Source: Chryseobacterium gleum
GTDB lineage: Bacteria; Bacteroidota; Bacteroidia; Flavobacteriales_D; Sanyastnellaceae
Reading direction: 5' to 3'
Length of the DNA: 64,000 bases
NCBI GenBank assembly: GCA_945881835.1
Contig: CAMCVP010000011.1
Location: 1-64,000 of the forward strand
Below the pieces are notes generated by a model. It was given only the letters and a program-made list of their open reading frames with translations, was not told the DNA's origin and did not search any database. Position numbers and translations under genes: made by a program. This document shows positions 10,273-21,901 of this stretch, piece after piece; the stretch's first letter is position 1, and each line of letters starts with the position of its first letter.

Positions 10273-10597
10273 AGTATTTTTTCATTAATTGAATTGCTTT
10301 CTTTATTTCTCTAGCGGATGTTTTATCCTCCTTCTTTACATATCCATTTAGAACCACAACTAACCTGTTAACTTCAAAAAAACAAAACACCCTCCATGTG
10401 TTAGACCCCAAAGAAACTCTCACCTCATAAAGTCCTTTGGCGTTTTGTATTTTCTTAAAATAGTTTATCGGTATACGTTCAATCTCCTCAATATATCGAA
10501 ATATTTTACCGAATTTGTCTTGAATCTCCTCGGATTGAGAATCAAGAAAAATTACAAAATCCTTATCATAAAAATATAGCTCCCGAATTTTCTGCAT
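10256..10597 (-). CDS. higB: HigB-like toxin (phage Gp49-like, RelE superfamily)
   Basis: 113 residues with the HigB/Gp49 pattern: KIRELYFYDKDFVIFLDSQ, IPINYFKKIQNAKGLYEVRV, NTWRVFCFFEVNRLVVVLNG, then YVKKEDKTSAREIKKAI. Such toxins cut mRNA on the ribosome. The conserved Arg in YEVRV and in TWRVFC and the Lys-rich loop KKEDKT are present, so it looks intact. The gene starts only two bases after a perfect TAcaTTTG box. Confidence 0.82.
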   Translation of the reverse strand: MQKIRELYFYDKDFVIFLDSQSEEIQDKFGKIFRYIEEIERIPINYFKKIQNAKGLYEVRVSLGSNTWRVFCFFEVNRLVVVLNGYVKKEDKTSAREIKKAIQLMKKYYEEKR

Positions 10598-10599
10598 AA

Positions 10600-10607
10600 C
10601 AAATGTA
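10600..10607 (-). promoter_or_regulatory. -7 promoter box (TAcaTTTG) of higBA
   Basis: Exact TAnnTTTG on the minus strand, two bases upstream of the higB ATG at 10597. Confidence 0.55.
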
Positions 10608-10749
10608 ACTTATAAGTATCATTACTCCAAATTGAGTTTTGAAATTTTACACTGAAAGTTCCCGAATCCTTATATGCTGGTTATGTCAATTCAAGAATGA
10701 ACTATTAATGGTTTGGCTTGTACAGCAAGACTTCTATACCTTTATAACG

Positions 10750-12897
10750 ATGAATAAACTTGTTCTAATTCTTAGTCTCTTCATTCTTGGACTACCTGTT
10801 TACAGTTCGGCACAAGAGGTACAATGCCTCTTCAATCCGTATAACAAAAAAGGAAGCAACTACTTCTTTTCTACCTACTGGGACGTTTCTCCAAGCAACC
10901 TAATGGATGGGACATGCATTCAGTACATGGCGAACACGAAAGACATTTACGAAAAGCGCGTCTTCAAAAACGGGATCATTCAATTGGAATTAACCAACCA
11001 CATAAACCCAACGCGAATTCGAACATCCTTCGAACGTGTGAAACGCGATAGCACAATAGCGGAATACAAACAATACCGAGAAGACGGAAAATTAGAACGC
11101 ACAACAAAGTACTATCACGACCAAACCGGCAGACGCTGCTGGCAAGATTCACATTATTATCCGAATGGGAAAGTGCAATCTGTTGAATCTTACGCCGCAC
11201 TTCGTGCTGAAGAACTCAAAGGATTTTCCTCTGATGTTATTCCAGAGCATACGATTGATTCAGAAGGATACGGCTGGCAAACTGTTCCGATTGGCGTGAG
11301 CAAAACCTATTTTCAAAATGGAAAATTGAATACGATTAGCACATACGGCTTCACAAAAAACGCATTGGCGGCTTATGACATTGGATTACATGGACCTTAT
11401 GAATCCTACAACGAAGAGGGAGTATTAATGTCAAAAGGACAATATGCCAACGGGCGAGCGAATGGTGAATGGCGCTATTATTTTTTCGATGGAAAACTTT
11501 CTGAAGTAAAGACTTTCAAAGATGATTTCGGAATTGGCACTTGGATCGGTTATCACTACTCAACAGGAAAAGTTGCCTACACCGAAGTGTATGACAACGA
11601 CAAGTACTTTTGGCCTGTGCCTAAAACCACTCGATACAACGAAAAGGGACAAGTAGTTTACGAAAAAGAAATATTACTCGATGGAAAAGGATACGTTAAA
11701 TCGTATTTCGACAATGGACTTCCGAATGACATTACTATTTACTACCACGGCCCGACGGAAATCTCGGAATACTATGCATACTTCGAAACTGGACAACTCA
11801 AAAGAAAAACCTATTACCGAGCCAAAAACGACACATTAAGCGCAGAGTATTTCGAGGACGGTAGCATGAAACACTTGAACCTAACTCCAAATATTGGAAG
11901 CGGGAATACAAAGCAGTATATGGCCACGTATTACTCTCCTGGCAAAATGCAATCTCAGTCTTACTACACCTACAAAGACGGCATTACAGATCAGCACATT
12001 GAGCAATTCTACGAAAACGGAAACTTCAAATACGAATTGGTTCTTCATGAAAAAGAACAAACCGAAAGAGATTTCTATCGTAATGGAAAATTAAAAACCG
12101 AGAAACATTATGTCAACGATTTACTGAATGGAAATTGGATTCAAAAAGATTCCTTGGGAAACACGTTACGCAATTGCTTTTATTCTTTCGGATTCAAACT
12201 CGGAAAATGCGAAACCTTAGAGCCTTTAAAAATCAATTCTGCACCTAAAGACGAGCTCAAGGTGTGGCGTGCTGCTGTTATTTCAACCTATATGAGACAG
12301 TTCTACAACAACAGTATTCAAGACCCTTCTCCGAGTTTCGTTGAAAAAGAAAAAATAGATAAAGAAGCCGAAATCATTTGGAAGGTAGTAGAGTATTGCA
12401 ATCAAAATGGATACACTTTCCTACCAAATGCATATGTTAAAGTTGATGGAGAAATTTCGTACACGTTTAATGCTCCAGTGAGCGCTTATGACCCGCATGA
12501 ACAACAGATAGACTCCATCTTAGTTTCAAGAGGATTCATCATTTCAAAAAAATCGAAGCAAGGGGGATACTGCACTTTCCAACTTACAACCGAAGACTAC
12601 CACGGCATAGCATCGTTCAATGAAATGCTTGTTAAGTTTTTTCCATTTAACAGCGGATATTTCTATGCGAACAGTCTTCAACCTGAAGTTGATTATGGAT
12701 TGAAAGGATACCGCAATTTCAGCAGTTTTTTATTCGAACGAAGAGAGAATGAGAAGGCATATATTGTCACGCTCAACAACTACGGCGCGTCTAAACTCTT
12801 TACACTCTACGACGATGGAGACATTGAGTTCTACAACGGTCGCGGCGATTGGAGTCAGCCTGACATGATGAATTACCAGCACATGTGGTGGGATTGA
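10750..12897 (+). CDS. exported MORN-variant repeat protein
   Basis: 715 residues from the ATG at 10750, which opens a signal peptide (MNKLVLILSLFILGLPVYSSAQ minus the last two residues). An upstream in-frame ATG would bury it. A TAccTTTA box ends five bases upstream. The body holds at least eight MORN_2/YwqK-type repeats of the form YYxNGKL-xxxxY, for example YYPNGKVQSVESY, YQ-type QYANGRANGEWRYYFFDGKL, YFDNGLPND and FYRNGKLKTEKHY. These fold as beta-hairpin ladders in secreted or surface proteins; specific function unknown. The last 200 residues lack the repeat and match nothing I recognise. Confidence 0.75.
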   Translation: MNKLVLILSLFILGLPVYSSAQEVQCLFNPYNKKGSNYFFSTYWDVSPSNLMDGTCIQYMANTKDIYEKRVFKNGIIQLELTNHINPTRIRTSFERVKRDSTIAEYKQYREDGKLERTTKYYHDQTGRRCWQDSHYYPNGKVQSVESYAALRAEELKGFSSDVIPEHTIDSEGYGWQTVPIGVSKTYFQNGKLNTISTYGFTKNALAAYDIGLHGPYESYNEEGVLMSKGQYANGRANGEWRYYFFDGKLSEVKTFKDDFGIGTWIGYHYSTGKVAYTEVYDNDKYFWPVPKTTRYNEKGQVVYEKEILLDGKGYVKSYFDNGLPNDITIYYHGPTEISEYYAYFETGQLKRKTYYRAKNDTLSAEYFEDGSMKHLNLTPNIGSGNTKQYMATYYSPGKMQSQSYYTYKDGITDQHIEQFYENGNFKYELVLHEKEQTERDFYRNGKLKTEKHYVNDLLNGNWIQKDSLGNTLRNCFYSFGFKLGKCETLEPLKINSAPKDELKVWRAAVISTYMRQFYNNSIQDPSPSFVEKEKIDKEAEIIWKVVEYCNQNGYTFLPNAYVKVDGEISYTFNAPVSAYDPHEQQIDSILVSRGFIISKKSKQGGYCTFQLTTEDYHGIASFNEMLVKFFPFNSGYFYANSLQPEVDYGLKGYRNFSSFLFERRENEKAYIVTLNNYGASKLFTLYDDGDIEFYNGRGDWSQPDMMNYQHMWWD

Positions 12898-12898
12898 G

Positions 12899-13525
12899 TT
12901 ACCTCACACTGTACTCGCCAAGCGTAGTAGCAATCTCATCGGCAAGCGGAAGAACTTCTTTCGTTCCTATACCCACACAATAGAATCCTCCGGTTTTAGC
13001 GGCTTGAACACCTGAAATAGCATCTTCGAAAACAATGCATTCACTTGGAGCTAATCCGAGTTTCTCTGCAGCAGTTAAAAAGACCGTTGGATCAGGTTTC
13101 GATTTAGAAACGACATTTCCGTCTACAATGGCATCGAACAAATGTGTTATTCCTAAGCGCTCTAAAATCATCGGAGCATTCTTCGAAGAAGAACCTAATG
13201 CAATCTTAATTCCTTTCGACTTACAAGATTCTAGGAAAGGAATGGCTCCGGGCAAAGCCTCATCTGGATTCATTTCAGCAGCCAATTCCAAATACCACTC
13301 ATTCTTAACGTCCATGAGTGCTTGCTTCTCCTCTGCTGATTTCTCGATGTTTCCTTTTTTCAAAATGATTTCCAAAGATTCAGCGCGACTCACACCTTTT
13401 AGTTGTTCGTTGTCGTCCAATGAAAATTCAACGCCAACAGAACTCGCTAATCGCTTCCATGCTTGAAAATGATATTTGGCGGTGTCAACAAGAACACCGT
13501 CTAAATCGAAAATGAATCCTTTCAT
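12899..13525 (-). CDS. pgmB: beta-phosphoglucomutase (HAD superfamily)
   Basis: 208 residues. HAD motif I is FDLDGVLVDT at residues 5-14, with D7 and D9 as nucleophile and acid/base. The cap domain carries the beta-PGM pattern YHFQAWKRLA and LKGVSRAESLEIIL. Motif II is GSSS at about 115 and motifs III/IV are KSKPDP and FEDAISGVQAA. It interconverts beta-glucose 1-phosphate and glucose 6-phosphate, feeding products of alpha-glucan phosphorolysis into glycolysis. It is last in the pfkA-gap-kinase run and overlaps the preceding gene by 4 bp, so translation is probably coupled. Confidence 0.9.
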   Translation of the reverse strand: MKGFIFDLDGVLVDTAKYHFQAWKRLASSVGVEFSLDDNEQLKGVSRAESLEIILKKGNIEKSAEEKQALMDVKNEWYLELAAEMNPDEALPGAIPFLESCKSKGIKIALGSSSKNAPMILERLGITHLFDAIVDGNVVSKSKPDPTVFLTAAEKLGLAPSECIVFEDAISGVQAAKTGGFYCVGIGTKEVLPLADEIATTLGEYSVR

Positions 13526-14385
13526 TCTGCGTGATGAAATACGTATTTCACATGAAAGTTCACGAGTCCGTCGATAGGCTTCTTAATGATGTTACCCAGG
13601 CGAACGCCTTCCAAACGACAAGCTTCTTCCAAACAATGTTTGAAATAGTGAGAGATCGAGCCAACGAAATGTACAGGTACTTTATCCCAATTTTCAAATG
13701 ACTTCACGTGGATATCAATAAACTCACGCATTCCGTTTACTACCCAGTTCATGACATGCGGATGATGAGCGAAATTCCCGATAAAACGGGTAAAGCTTGC
13801 GAGATAAACGTTTGCGTTCGGCTCTCTGTATATTTTCGAAATGAATTCGTCTTTGCTAAGTGGGAAACTATTCTCAAATGCTTCAGCAATTTCAGCAGGA
13901 AGTTTTTTGTAGAAGTACTCACGCAACAAAATCTTACCGAAGTAAGATCCACTTGCTTCATCTCCTAAGATATAAGCCAATGAAGGAACAGATTCATGAA
14001 TGTCTTTTCCATCGAAGAAACAAGAATTACTTCCAGTTCCAAGAATGCAAGAAATACAAGGCTCACCATCATACGTTGAATAAGCGCTACCTAATAAATC
14101 GTGTTCGATCAATAATTCCGCTTTCGGAAAAACAGCACGAAGACCACGCTCAATGATTGCACACATCGTTGGTGTGCTGCTTCCAGCACCGTAAAAATAA
14201 ATATGCGAAATAGCATCTGCTTGCAAAGCAAGAGGGGCATTGCCTCTTATTGCGCCTTCAACTACTTTTTCATCGTGAAAATATGGATTCAAACCCATGG
14301 TTTCAAAATTTCCCAATCGAGATCCTTTCTCGTCAATTAGAGCCCAATCACATTTAGTGGACCCGCTATCAGCTATAAGTATCAT
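13522..14385 (-). CDS. BadF/BadG-type sugar kinase (N-acetylglucosamine kinase-like)
   Basis: 287 residues of the ASKHA ATPase fold. Phosphate-1 motif DSGSTKCDWALID lies at residues 6-18; the second phosphate motif is CILGTGSNSCFFDG near 115; ILGDEASGSYFG follows near 140. This pattern is that of eukaryote-type N-acetylglucosamine kinases common in Bacteroidota. Likely phosphorylates an amino sugar or glucose; the substrate is not certain. It lies between gap and pgmB in one directon, consistent with a hexose-activation role. Confidence 0.82.
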   Translation of the reverse strand: MILIADSGSTKCDWALIDEKGSRLGNFETMGLNPYFHDEKVVEGAIRGNAPLALQADAISHIYFYGAGSSTPTMCAIIERGLRAVFPKAELLIEHDLLGSAYSTYDGEPCISCILGTGSNSCFFDGKDIHESVPSLAYILGDEASGSYFGKILLREYFYKKLPAEIAEAFENSFPLSKDEFISKIYREPNANVYLASFTRFIGNFAHHPHVMNWVVNGMREFIDIHVKSFENWDKVPVHFVGSISHYFKHCLEEACRLEGVRLGNIIKKPIDGLVNFHVKYVFHHAE

Positions 14386-14426
14386 TTGTTTTGTTTTCTA
14401 TTATTTCAATCTATTAACTACTTCAA

Positions 14427-16417
<1,991 letters not shown>

Positions 16418-16437
16418 GTTTCTAATCTTGAATGCTA

Positions 16438-16462
16438 ACTTAGTGTAAATTTTACACTAAGT
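16438..16462. promoter_or_regulatory. 25-bp perfect palindrome (operator) upstream of pfkA
   Basis: Twelve-base arms ACTTAGTGTAAA and TTTACACTAAGT flank a single T. It lies 20 bp before the pfkA ATG and about 70 bp before the divergent gene at 16535. The inner 21 bp (TTAGTGTA, five bases, TACACTAA) recur before pdhB at 47485. Almost certainly a binding site for a dimeric repressor or activator; the regulator is not in the window. Confidence 0.85.
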
Positions 16463-16494
16463 CCAAAAAAAAGTAATTTTCTTTCAAAAATCAT

Positions 16495-16519
16495 CTCGTA
16501 AATACATTACAACGTGAGG
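16495..16519. repeat. upstream motif shared with 38048-38072
   Basis: CTCGTAAAT, one variable base, CATTACAA, one variable base, GTGA. Twenty-two of twenty-five bases agree with the region upstream of the small gene at 38100, so both genes may share a regulator. Confidence 0.55.
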
Positions 16520-16522
16520 CAA

Positions 16523-16530
16523 AATATTTG
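16523..16530 (+). promoter_or_regulatory. -7 promoter box (AAtaTTTG), leaderless geometry
   Basis: One mismatch from TAnnTTTG, four bases before the ATG at 16535. Confidence 0.45.
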
Positions 16531-16534
16531 TCTC

Positions 16535-17011
16535 ATGAAAACACAAAACCCTTACTTCAGCGAAACCACATCGGATTTCTTGCCTTTATTTAATGCAGGA
16601 CCGAAGCTTTGGAAAATTTTTAATAATAACGGCTTCACGCAGCAAGCTGGATTCAGCACTAGTCATGCTTCTCGAATGGGATTCGAACCCGGAAAAATGA
16701 TTCACCTGCGCAAAAATGGTGATTGCATGATTGTCTTTTTGAAAGATGGAAGAGTGCATGTCATGAACGGTCCGCTTTCGCGCTGGCATTTATTCGACAA
16801 TTTGAATATTGCCACCTTAAGATGTTTGTTAGCGTTCGCTAGCCTGAATGAAAACGACCAATTCGCTTTTCGTTCATATATGAAGGAACAGTGCAAAGGA
16901 TTCCGCGATTTATTTCATCACTTACCTGCCAATAATGTTGGATGGAAGAATCGTTTCTTGAATTACTACAGCAGCTACTCTACCAAAGAGCTTTTCGAAT
17001 ACGCGCTTTAG
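16535..17011 (+). CDS. conserved-looking hypothetical protein
   Basis: 158 residues, no signal peptide or membrane segment. I recognise no domain. The ATG at 16535 is preferred to the in-frame GTG at 16514 because a promoter box ends four bases before it. The middle has MIHLRKNGDCMIVFLKDGRVHVMNG, a beta-hairpin-like stretch, followed by helical segments ending SSYSTKELFEYAL. It is divergent from pfkA and ends 1 bp before the end of the DnaB-like gene. The upstream region shares a 25-bp motif with the gene at 38100. Confidence 0.6.
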   Translation: MKTQNPYFSETTSDFLPLFNAGPKLWKIFNNNGFTQQAGFSTSHASRMGFEPGKMIHLRKNGDCMIVFLKDGRVHVMNGPLSRWHLFDNLNIATLRCLLAFASLNENDQFAFRSYMKEQCKGFRDLFHHLPANNVGWKNRFLNYYSSYSTKELFEYAL

Positions 17012-17012
17012 A

Positions 17013-17909
17013 TTAAAAAGGACTGTCGTCTTCGTCAAGTGGTTTTACAACAGGATTAGACTTGTTGTAAAACTGGCTGTGCGTTGAATGGTAGTACACC
17101 AAATCTTCCTCATCTCTCACTCTAGCGTCCGCGGTAATGGCTACTCCTGAAGCAAACAAAAAGTCTGGACGGAAATAATCGTTGTTCATCCAGGCATTAA
17201 TATCCTTTCGCAACATAAATACGCGTTGAGTATAATGCTCCATTAAATTCCAGTTGTACATACTGAGTAAGGAAGGGAATTTCCCGTATGAATAATCGAT
17301 CATATCACAAATTGTAGAAGCTACTATAAGCACTCCTCTTTCCTTCCCTAGCATATCGTCTTTTAGTCCACTTAAAAACATCTTAATCAACTCCGGCGAA
17401 AGCTTTCCCTCATTGAAATTGTATTTGATCTTATCGATGATAATTAGTCCTTTTGGATGCTTATCGCGAAACTTCACAATTCCCTCCATCGCGAAATGCA
17501 ACTCGGGCTCTTTAAATTCTTGAAAATACAAAGGCTTTTCGTGCAGATCTTCCAAATGCTTCAAGCATAGCGAATCCCAATACAAAACGTCGTTGGTTAC
17601 TTCGTAAAAGGAAGGCATTTCTTCCTTGGCTCGTTGAAGCATAATCTTATACATGAACAGCTCTGGCGAAATGTCTGAACTTATATAAAGCACGGGGGTT
17701 CCGGCATCGACATTCAACAAAGCAATTTGCAAAGCCATACTTGTACTGCCGGAATGTTTGTTGGCTACGAGCAATGAAATTTCTTGGGAACGAATGCCTC
17801 CGTTCTTATCCCACAAGTCTATTCCTGTTGGAAATGAAACGACATCATTGATTTCGTTTTGCTCAATTTTCCGCAACGAGTGCGTCATTAATTTCGACCA
17901 ATTCAACAT
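17013..17909 (-). CDS. DnaB-type RecA-fold protein with degenerate Walker A and SSB-like tail
   Basis: 298 residues that align by eye with the C-terminal ATPase domain of replicative helicase DnaB: FPTGIDLWDKNGGIRSQEIS (DnaB has TG-x-DLN-GG), a Walker A position reading ANKHSGST at residues 49-56 where DnaB has ARPSMGKT, VLYISSDIS (SLEM motif region), Walker B LIIIDKIKYN, then GVLIVAST and QRVFMLRKDI. The essential lysine of Walker A is gone, so ATP hydrolysis is unlikely. The N-terminal DnaB domain is absent. The C-terminus ends DEDDSPF, close to the acidic DDDIPF tip of single-strand binding protein. Inferred role: a regulatory or decoy paralogue at the replication fork. Confidence 0.6.
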   Translation of the reverse strand: MLNWSKLMTHSLRKIEQNEINDVVSFPTGIDLWDKNGGIRSQEISLLVANKHSGSTSMALQIALLNVDAGTPVLYISSDISPELFMYKIMLQRAKEEMPSFYEVTNDVLYWDSLCLKHLEDLHEKPLYFQEFKEPELHFAMEGIVKFRDKHPKGLIIIDKIKYNFNEGKLSPELIKMFLSGLKDDMLGKERGVLIVASTICDMIDYSYGKFPSLLSMYNWNLMEHYTQRVFMLRKDINAWMNNDYFRPDFLFASGVAITADARVRDEEDLVYYHSTHSQFYNKSNPVVKPLDEDDSPF

Positions 17910-17970
17910 GCAATTCTTTTTCGCAAATTGAAGGTCAAAATGGCTTCGAAATATAAATGTTGAAAACTAA

Positions 17971-17996
17971 AAAAAGGGAGCTTGCGCTCCCTTTTT
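17971..17996 (-). terminator. rho-independent terminator after TPR gene
   Basis: AAAAAGGGAGC and GCTCCCTTTTT arms around TTGC, directly downstream of the TPR gene on the minus strand; symmetric enough to work in both directions. Confidence 0.85.
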
Positions 17997-18013
17997 CATT
18001 CCAAATAAAAATC

Positions 18014-19123
18014 TTACTTCAATTCAGTCGCCTTTTCAGGTTGACCAGATTTTCTGTAACACTCTTGAAGTACTTTCTTCAAAGATGCTTGGGTTGGATC
18101 TTGCTCATAACAAACCTTAAAATGTTCTGCAGCCTTTGCAAAAACAACCTTCGATTCCGCTTTACACGCATCGAAACGAGCAGTTTCTCTTGGAGGAATG
18201 GCGTCACAAACTTTGAATTTCTCTACGCCTTGGTTGTAACTCATTACAGCCAAGTTATAATGCGCATCGAAGTATGTTGGATTTAATTCCAATGCTCTGT
18301 TGTAAACCTTTTCAGCTTCAACAGGATTGTTGTTCTTCTCATAGGTAACTCCTAATACGAATAACACACTTTCATTCTTCGGATCAGCCTCGACAAGAGC
18401 GATGAGCACATCGTGCGCTTTTTGGTAATCTTTGTCTTCAATATAAATATTCACCTCTGCTGTTAGAATGGAAGAATTCTTTGGGTATTTAGCGCGAGCC
18501 TCTGCCAAAATCTTAATCGCTTCTTCCTTTCTTCCTGCTTTCACAAGCATGTTACCAATACGTGAATAGCAATCTGCCGCTTGATAGTTCAAGTTCGCAC
18601 ACGTGGTGAACTTCGCAACAGCTTGATCTACATTACCACAAGCTTCATGACAAATACCTGCGTAGTACAAATAGATCGTATCGGTTACTCCGAAAAGCGT
18701 GCTGGTCGAAATCAGATTTTCATAATGCACCGAAGCTCCACATGTGTTGCTTGCTTTGTATGCAGCGATTGCCTTTCCTTCTTCAATGCGACGTGCGTTG
18801 TCTACAACAGCACCAATTTCCATTACATAATCCTTGCTCATATCAAGAGCTTTGCTATAGGATGCCACTGCTTCGTTGAACGAGTTCGCGTATTTCATGC
18901 TTAGAACACTGTCCATTGCAATGTTCATGTAGATATCACCTCTGAATCTCCAGTACTTTTCTTTTCCTGTAGCCTTTGGATTTGCTGAAGCTTCGTTGAT
19001 GTAACCCAATGCCTCTTCAAACTTCCCGTCTTTGTTGGCGTTGAAGGCACTTGTTACTTCAGGTTGTGCGAAGGCTGCAAACGATGACAGTACAGTCGCG
19101 AATAGGACAAACGTTTTTTTCAT
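18014..19123 (-). CDS. exported tetratricopeptide-repeat protein
   Basis: 369 residues with a signal peptide (MKKTFVLFATVLSSFAAFAQ). TPR motifs are visible across residues 30-330, for example AVAKFTTCANLNYQAADCYS, KILAEARAKYPKNSSILTAE, VLFVLGVTYEKNNNPVEAEK and VYNRALELNPTYFDAHYNLA. These helix pairs mediate protein contacts, here in the periplasm. A strong terminator follows. Partner unknown. Confidence 0.85.
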   Translation of the reverse strand: MKKTFVLFATVLSSFAAFAQPEVTSAFNANKDGKFEEALGYINEASANPKATGKEKYWRFRGDIYMNIAMDSVLSMKYANSFNEAVASYSKALDMSKDYVMEIGAVVDNARRIEEGKAIAAYKASNTCGASVHYENLISTSTLFGVTDTIYLYYAGICHEACGNVDQAVAKFTTCANLNYQAADCYSRIGNMLVKAGRKEEAIKILAEARAKYPKNSSILTAEVNIYIEDKDYQKAHDVLIALVEADPKNESVLFVLGVTYEKNNNPVEAEKVYNRALELNPTYFDAHYNLAVMSYNQGVEKFKVCDAIPPRETARFDACKAESKVVFAKAAEHFKVCYEQDPTQASLKKVLQECYRKSGQPEKATELK

Positions 19124-19183
19124 GATATAGGTTTTACATTTTCCCTCTTGACAACGTTAGTGCCAAAAGGATTTTATTGCAAT

Positions 19184-21703
19184 TTATTCTTCACCTCCTT
19201 CAGTTGGTGCTGTAGTTTCACCTTCGGCTGCGTTTTCCTCGCCTTCGGTAGCCTCGCCTTCATTTTCGTCGCGAATCACAGCACAAACAGCGGCAATCTC
19301 ATCGTTTCCACGAAGGTTAATCAACTTCACCCCTTGGGTATTTCTTCCCATCACACGAAGTTCATCAACACTCAAACGAATTGCAATTCCAGATTTATTA
19401 ATAATCATGAAATCGTATTCATTGTCTACAGCCAAGATCGCACACAACGGTCCAGTCTTGTCTGTAATGTTAATGGTCTTCACTCCTTTTCCTCCGCGAT
19501 TCGTTACACGGTAGTCTTCCAATGAAGAACGCTTACCGAATCCTTTGTCAGAAACAACTAAGATGTCGCTGTTCGGGTCATCTACGCATACCATTCCAAT
19601 TACTTCGTCTGTAGCGCTTCCAAGAGATACGGCTTTCACCCCTTGTGCTGTTCTTCCAACCGCACGAACTTTCACTTCTGGGAAACGAATGGCTTTTCCT
19701 TCTTTCGTACCCATAATGATCTCGCTCGCTCCAGTGGTCAAACGTGCTTGCAACAATTCGTCTCCGTCTACAATTGTAATTGCATTGATACCTGAAGAAC
19801 GAGGTCTGCTATATGCTTCTAATGATGTCTTCTTGATTAATCCTTGTCTTGTACAAAGAATAACGAAGTTCGATTTCAAATTCTCCGCGTTATTCAAATC
19901 CTTCACCGGGATGTAAGCCAAGACTTTGTCGTCCTGCTCAATTTGAATCATGTTTTGAATTGCACGTCCTTTCGCTGTTTTTCCTCCTTCCGGAATTTCA
20001 AATACACGCATCCAGAAACATCTTCCCTTCATCGTGAAAATGAGCAAGTAATCGTGGTTCGTTGCGGTGAAGATGTGTTCCACGAAATCTTCCTGACGTG
20101 CAGATGTTCCCTTCGCTCCTACTCCGCCGCGGCTTTGCGTGCGGTACTCGTTTAAGTTCGTACGCTTAATGTATCCTGCATGGGTAATGGTTACAACCAT
20201 TGCTTCATCAGGAATCATGTCTTCTATGCTCAAGTCTGCTGAAGAGAATTCAATGATCGAGCGACGCTCGTCTCCGAACTTCTCTTTCAAATGCGTTAAC
20301 TCATCTTTGATGATTTGCATACGCAACTCTTCGCTGTCCAAGATTGCACGAAGACGTGTAATCAACGCCATTAATTCAGCATGCTCGGCACGGATCTTAT
20401 CACGCTCCAATCCTGTAAGACGTTGTAAACGCATTTCAAGAATTGCTTTTGCTTGAATCTCCGACAATCCGAATTGTTGAATCAATCCGTCCTTCGCCTC
20501 ATCTGGCGTTTGAGATTTTCTAATCAATGCAATTACTGCATCAATGTTATCTAAGGCTATTAAATATCCTTCTAAGATGTGCGCACGCTCTTCAGCTTTG
20601 CGCAATTCGAATTTCGTTCTACGTGTAACAACTTCGTGGCGGTGTTCAACGTAGTGACGAATGATATCCTTCAGGTTTAAAACTTCAGGACGTCCGTTAA
20701 CCAACGCAATGTTATTTACTGAAAATGAGGTTTGAAGACCTGTGTATTTGTAAAGATTGTTCAATACAACGTTTGAAATCGCATCGCGCTTTAATTCATA
20801 AACAACTCGAACACCATTTCTATCTGACTCGTCGCGTATCTCAGCGATTCCTTCAATCTTTCCTTCTAGAACCAATTCCCACGTGCGCTTCACCATATCT
20901 GCTTTGTTGATCTGGTAAGGAACCTGTTCAACAATGATGCATTCGTGGTTAGCCACTTCCTCAATACGAGCCTTCGCACGAATAACTACGCGACCTCTTC
21001 CCGTTTCATAAGCAGACTTTACGCCTTCCAATCCGTGAATAACACCACCTGTTGGGAAATCCGGTGCTTTGATGTGTTGCATTAACTCTTCAGTCGTGAT
21101 GTCACGATTGTCGATGTAGGCTGCAATACCGTCACATACTTCTGTCAAATTGTGAGGAGCCATGTTCGTGGCCATACCCACCGCAATTCCACTTACACCG
21201 TTCAACAATAAGTTTGGAACTTTCGCTGGCATAACGCGAGGCTCTTCCAACGAATCGTCGAAGTTCGCTTGCCAGTCAACGGTGTCTTTATCTAAATCTT
21301 CAAGAAGCTCTTCAGCCAATTTTCTCAAACGTGCTTCCGTGTAACGCATTGCTGCTGCGTTATCACCATCCATCGAACCGAAGTTACCTTGTCCGTCTAC
21401 TAACGGGTAGCGCAAAGACCAAGGCTGCGCCATACGCACCATGGTTTCGTACACAGCCGAGTCACCGTGTGGGTGATACTTACCCAAAACCTCTCCGACA
21501 ATACGCGCTGATTTCTTGTATGGTCTATTCGACAACATTCCCAAATCGAGCATACCGTACAACACACGACGGTGAACTGGCTTCAGTCCATCGCGAACAT
21601 CTGGTAAAGCTCTACTCACAATCACCGACATCGAATAATCGATGTAGGCTGATTTCATTTCATCTTCAATGTTTATCTTAAGAATTCTTTCTCCTGATTC
21701 CAT
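19184..21703 (-). CDS. gyrA: DNA gyrase subunit A
   Basis: 839 residues from the ATG at 21703; an earlier in-frame ATG at 21781 is upstream of a TAttTTCG promoter box and adds 26 unconserved residues. The breakage-reunion domain includes [20 protein letters not shown], the quinolone-resistance region, with the usual Ser and a Glu at the E. coli Asp87 position, and the catalytic Tyr in [11 protein letters not shown]. The C-terminal DNA-wrapping propeller contains the GyrA-box-like RGGKGVKTI, and the protein ends in an acidic Glu/Gly tail. Introduces negative supercoils together with GyrB, which is not in the window. Confidence 0.97.
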   Translation of the reverse strand: MESGERILKINIEDEMKSAYIDYSMSVIVSRALPDVRDGLKPVHRRVLYGMLDLGMLSNRPYKKSARIVGEVLGKYHPHGDSAVYETMVRMAQPWSLRYPLVDGQGNFGSMDGDNAAAMRYTEARLRKLAEELLEDLDKDTVDWQANFDDSLEEPRVMPAKVPNLLLNGVSGIAVGMATNMAPHNLTEVCDGIAAYIDNRDITTEELMQHIKAPDFPTGGVIHGLEGVKSAYETGRGRVVIRAKARIEEVANHECIIVEQVPYQINKADMVKRTWELVLEGKIEGIAEIRDESDRNGVRVVYELKRDAISNVVLNNLYKYTGLQTSFSVNNIALVNGRPEVLNLKDIIRHYVEHRHEVVTRRTKFELRKAEERAHILEGYLIALDNIDAVIALIRKSQTPDEAKDGLIQQFGLSEIQAKAILEMRLQRLTGLERDKIRAEHAELMALITRLRAILDSEELRMQIIKDELTHLKEKFGDERRSIIEFSSADLSIEDMIPDEAMVVTITHAGYIKRTNLNEYRTQSRGGVGAKGTSARQEDFVEHIFTATNHDYLLIFTMKGRCFWMRVFEIPEGGKTAKGRAIQNMIQIEQDDKVLAYIPVKDLNNAENLKSNFVILCTRQGLIKKTSLEAYSRPRSSGINAITIVDGDELLQARLTTGASEIIMGTKEGKAIRFPEVKVRAVGRTAQGVKAVSLGSATDEVIGMVCVDDPNSDILVVSDKGFGKRSSLEDYRVTNRGGKGVKTINITDKTGPLCAILAVDNEYDFMIINKSGIAIRLSVDELRVMGRNTQGVKLINLRGNDEIAAVCAVIRDENEGEATEGEENAAEGETTAPTEGGEE

Positions 21704-21745
21704 AGTGGTTGTTCCCGCTTGAAAAATTGAACTGTCACGGGTACG

Positions 21746-21753
21746 CGAAAATA
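21746..21753 (-). promoter_or_regulatory. -7 promoter box (TAttTTCG) of gyrA
   Basis: TATTTTCG on the minus strand, 42 bases before the chosen gyrA ATG; argues against the longer start at 21781. Confidence 0.45.
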
Positions 21754-21865
21754 CTCCCGATTGATGCGAAAATTGACCCATTGTGGCGGTTATAGTTATT
21801 CACAAATGACAAAAAGGCTGTGGAAAATTCAATGGTATTAAGTTTATAGGAAGGGAAGTAAGGAA

Positions 21866-21873
21866 TACATTTG
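21866..21873 (+). promoter_or_regulatory. -7 promoter box (TAcaTTTG) of clpC
   Basis: Exact TAnnTTTG, 28 bases upstream of the clpC ATG; an A/G-rich stretch (AAGGTAAGGAAAG) lies just before the start. Confidence 0.6.
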
Positions 21874-21901
21874 AGGTTGACTAAATAAGGTAAGGAAAGA
21901 T

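Noticed and set aside
16681-16700. tRNA T-loop-like string GATTCGAACCC
   Set aside because: It lies inside the coding sequence of the 16535 gene (GFEPGK) and no cloverleaf can be built around it.
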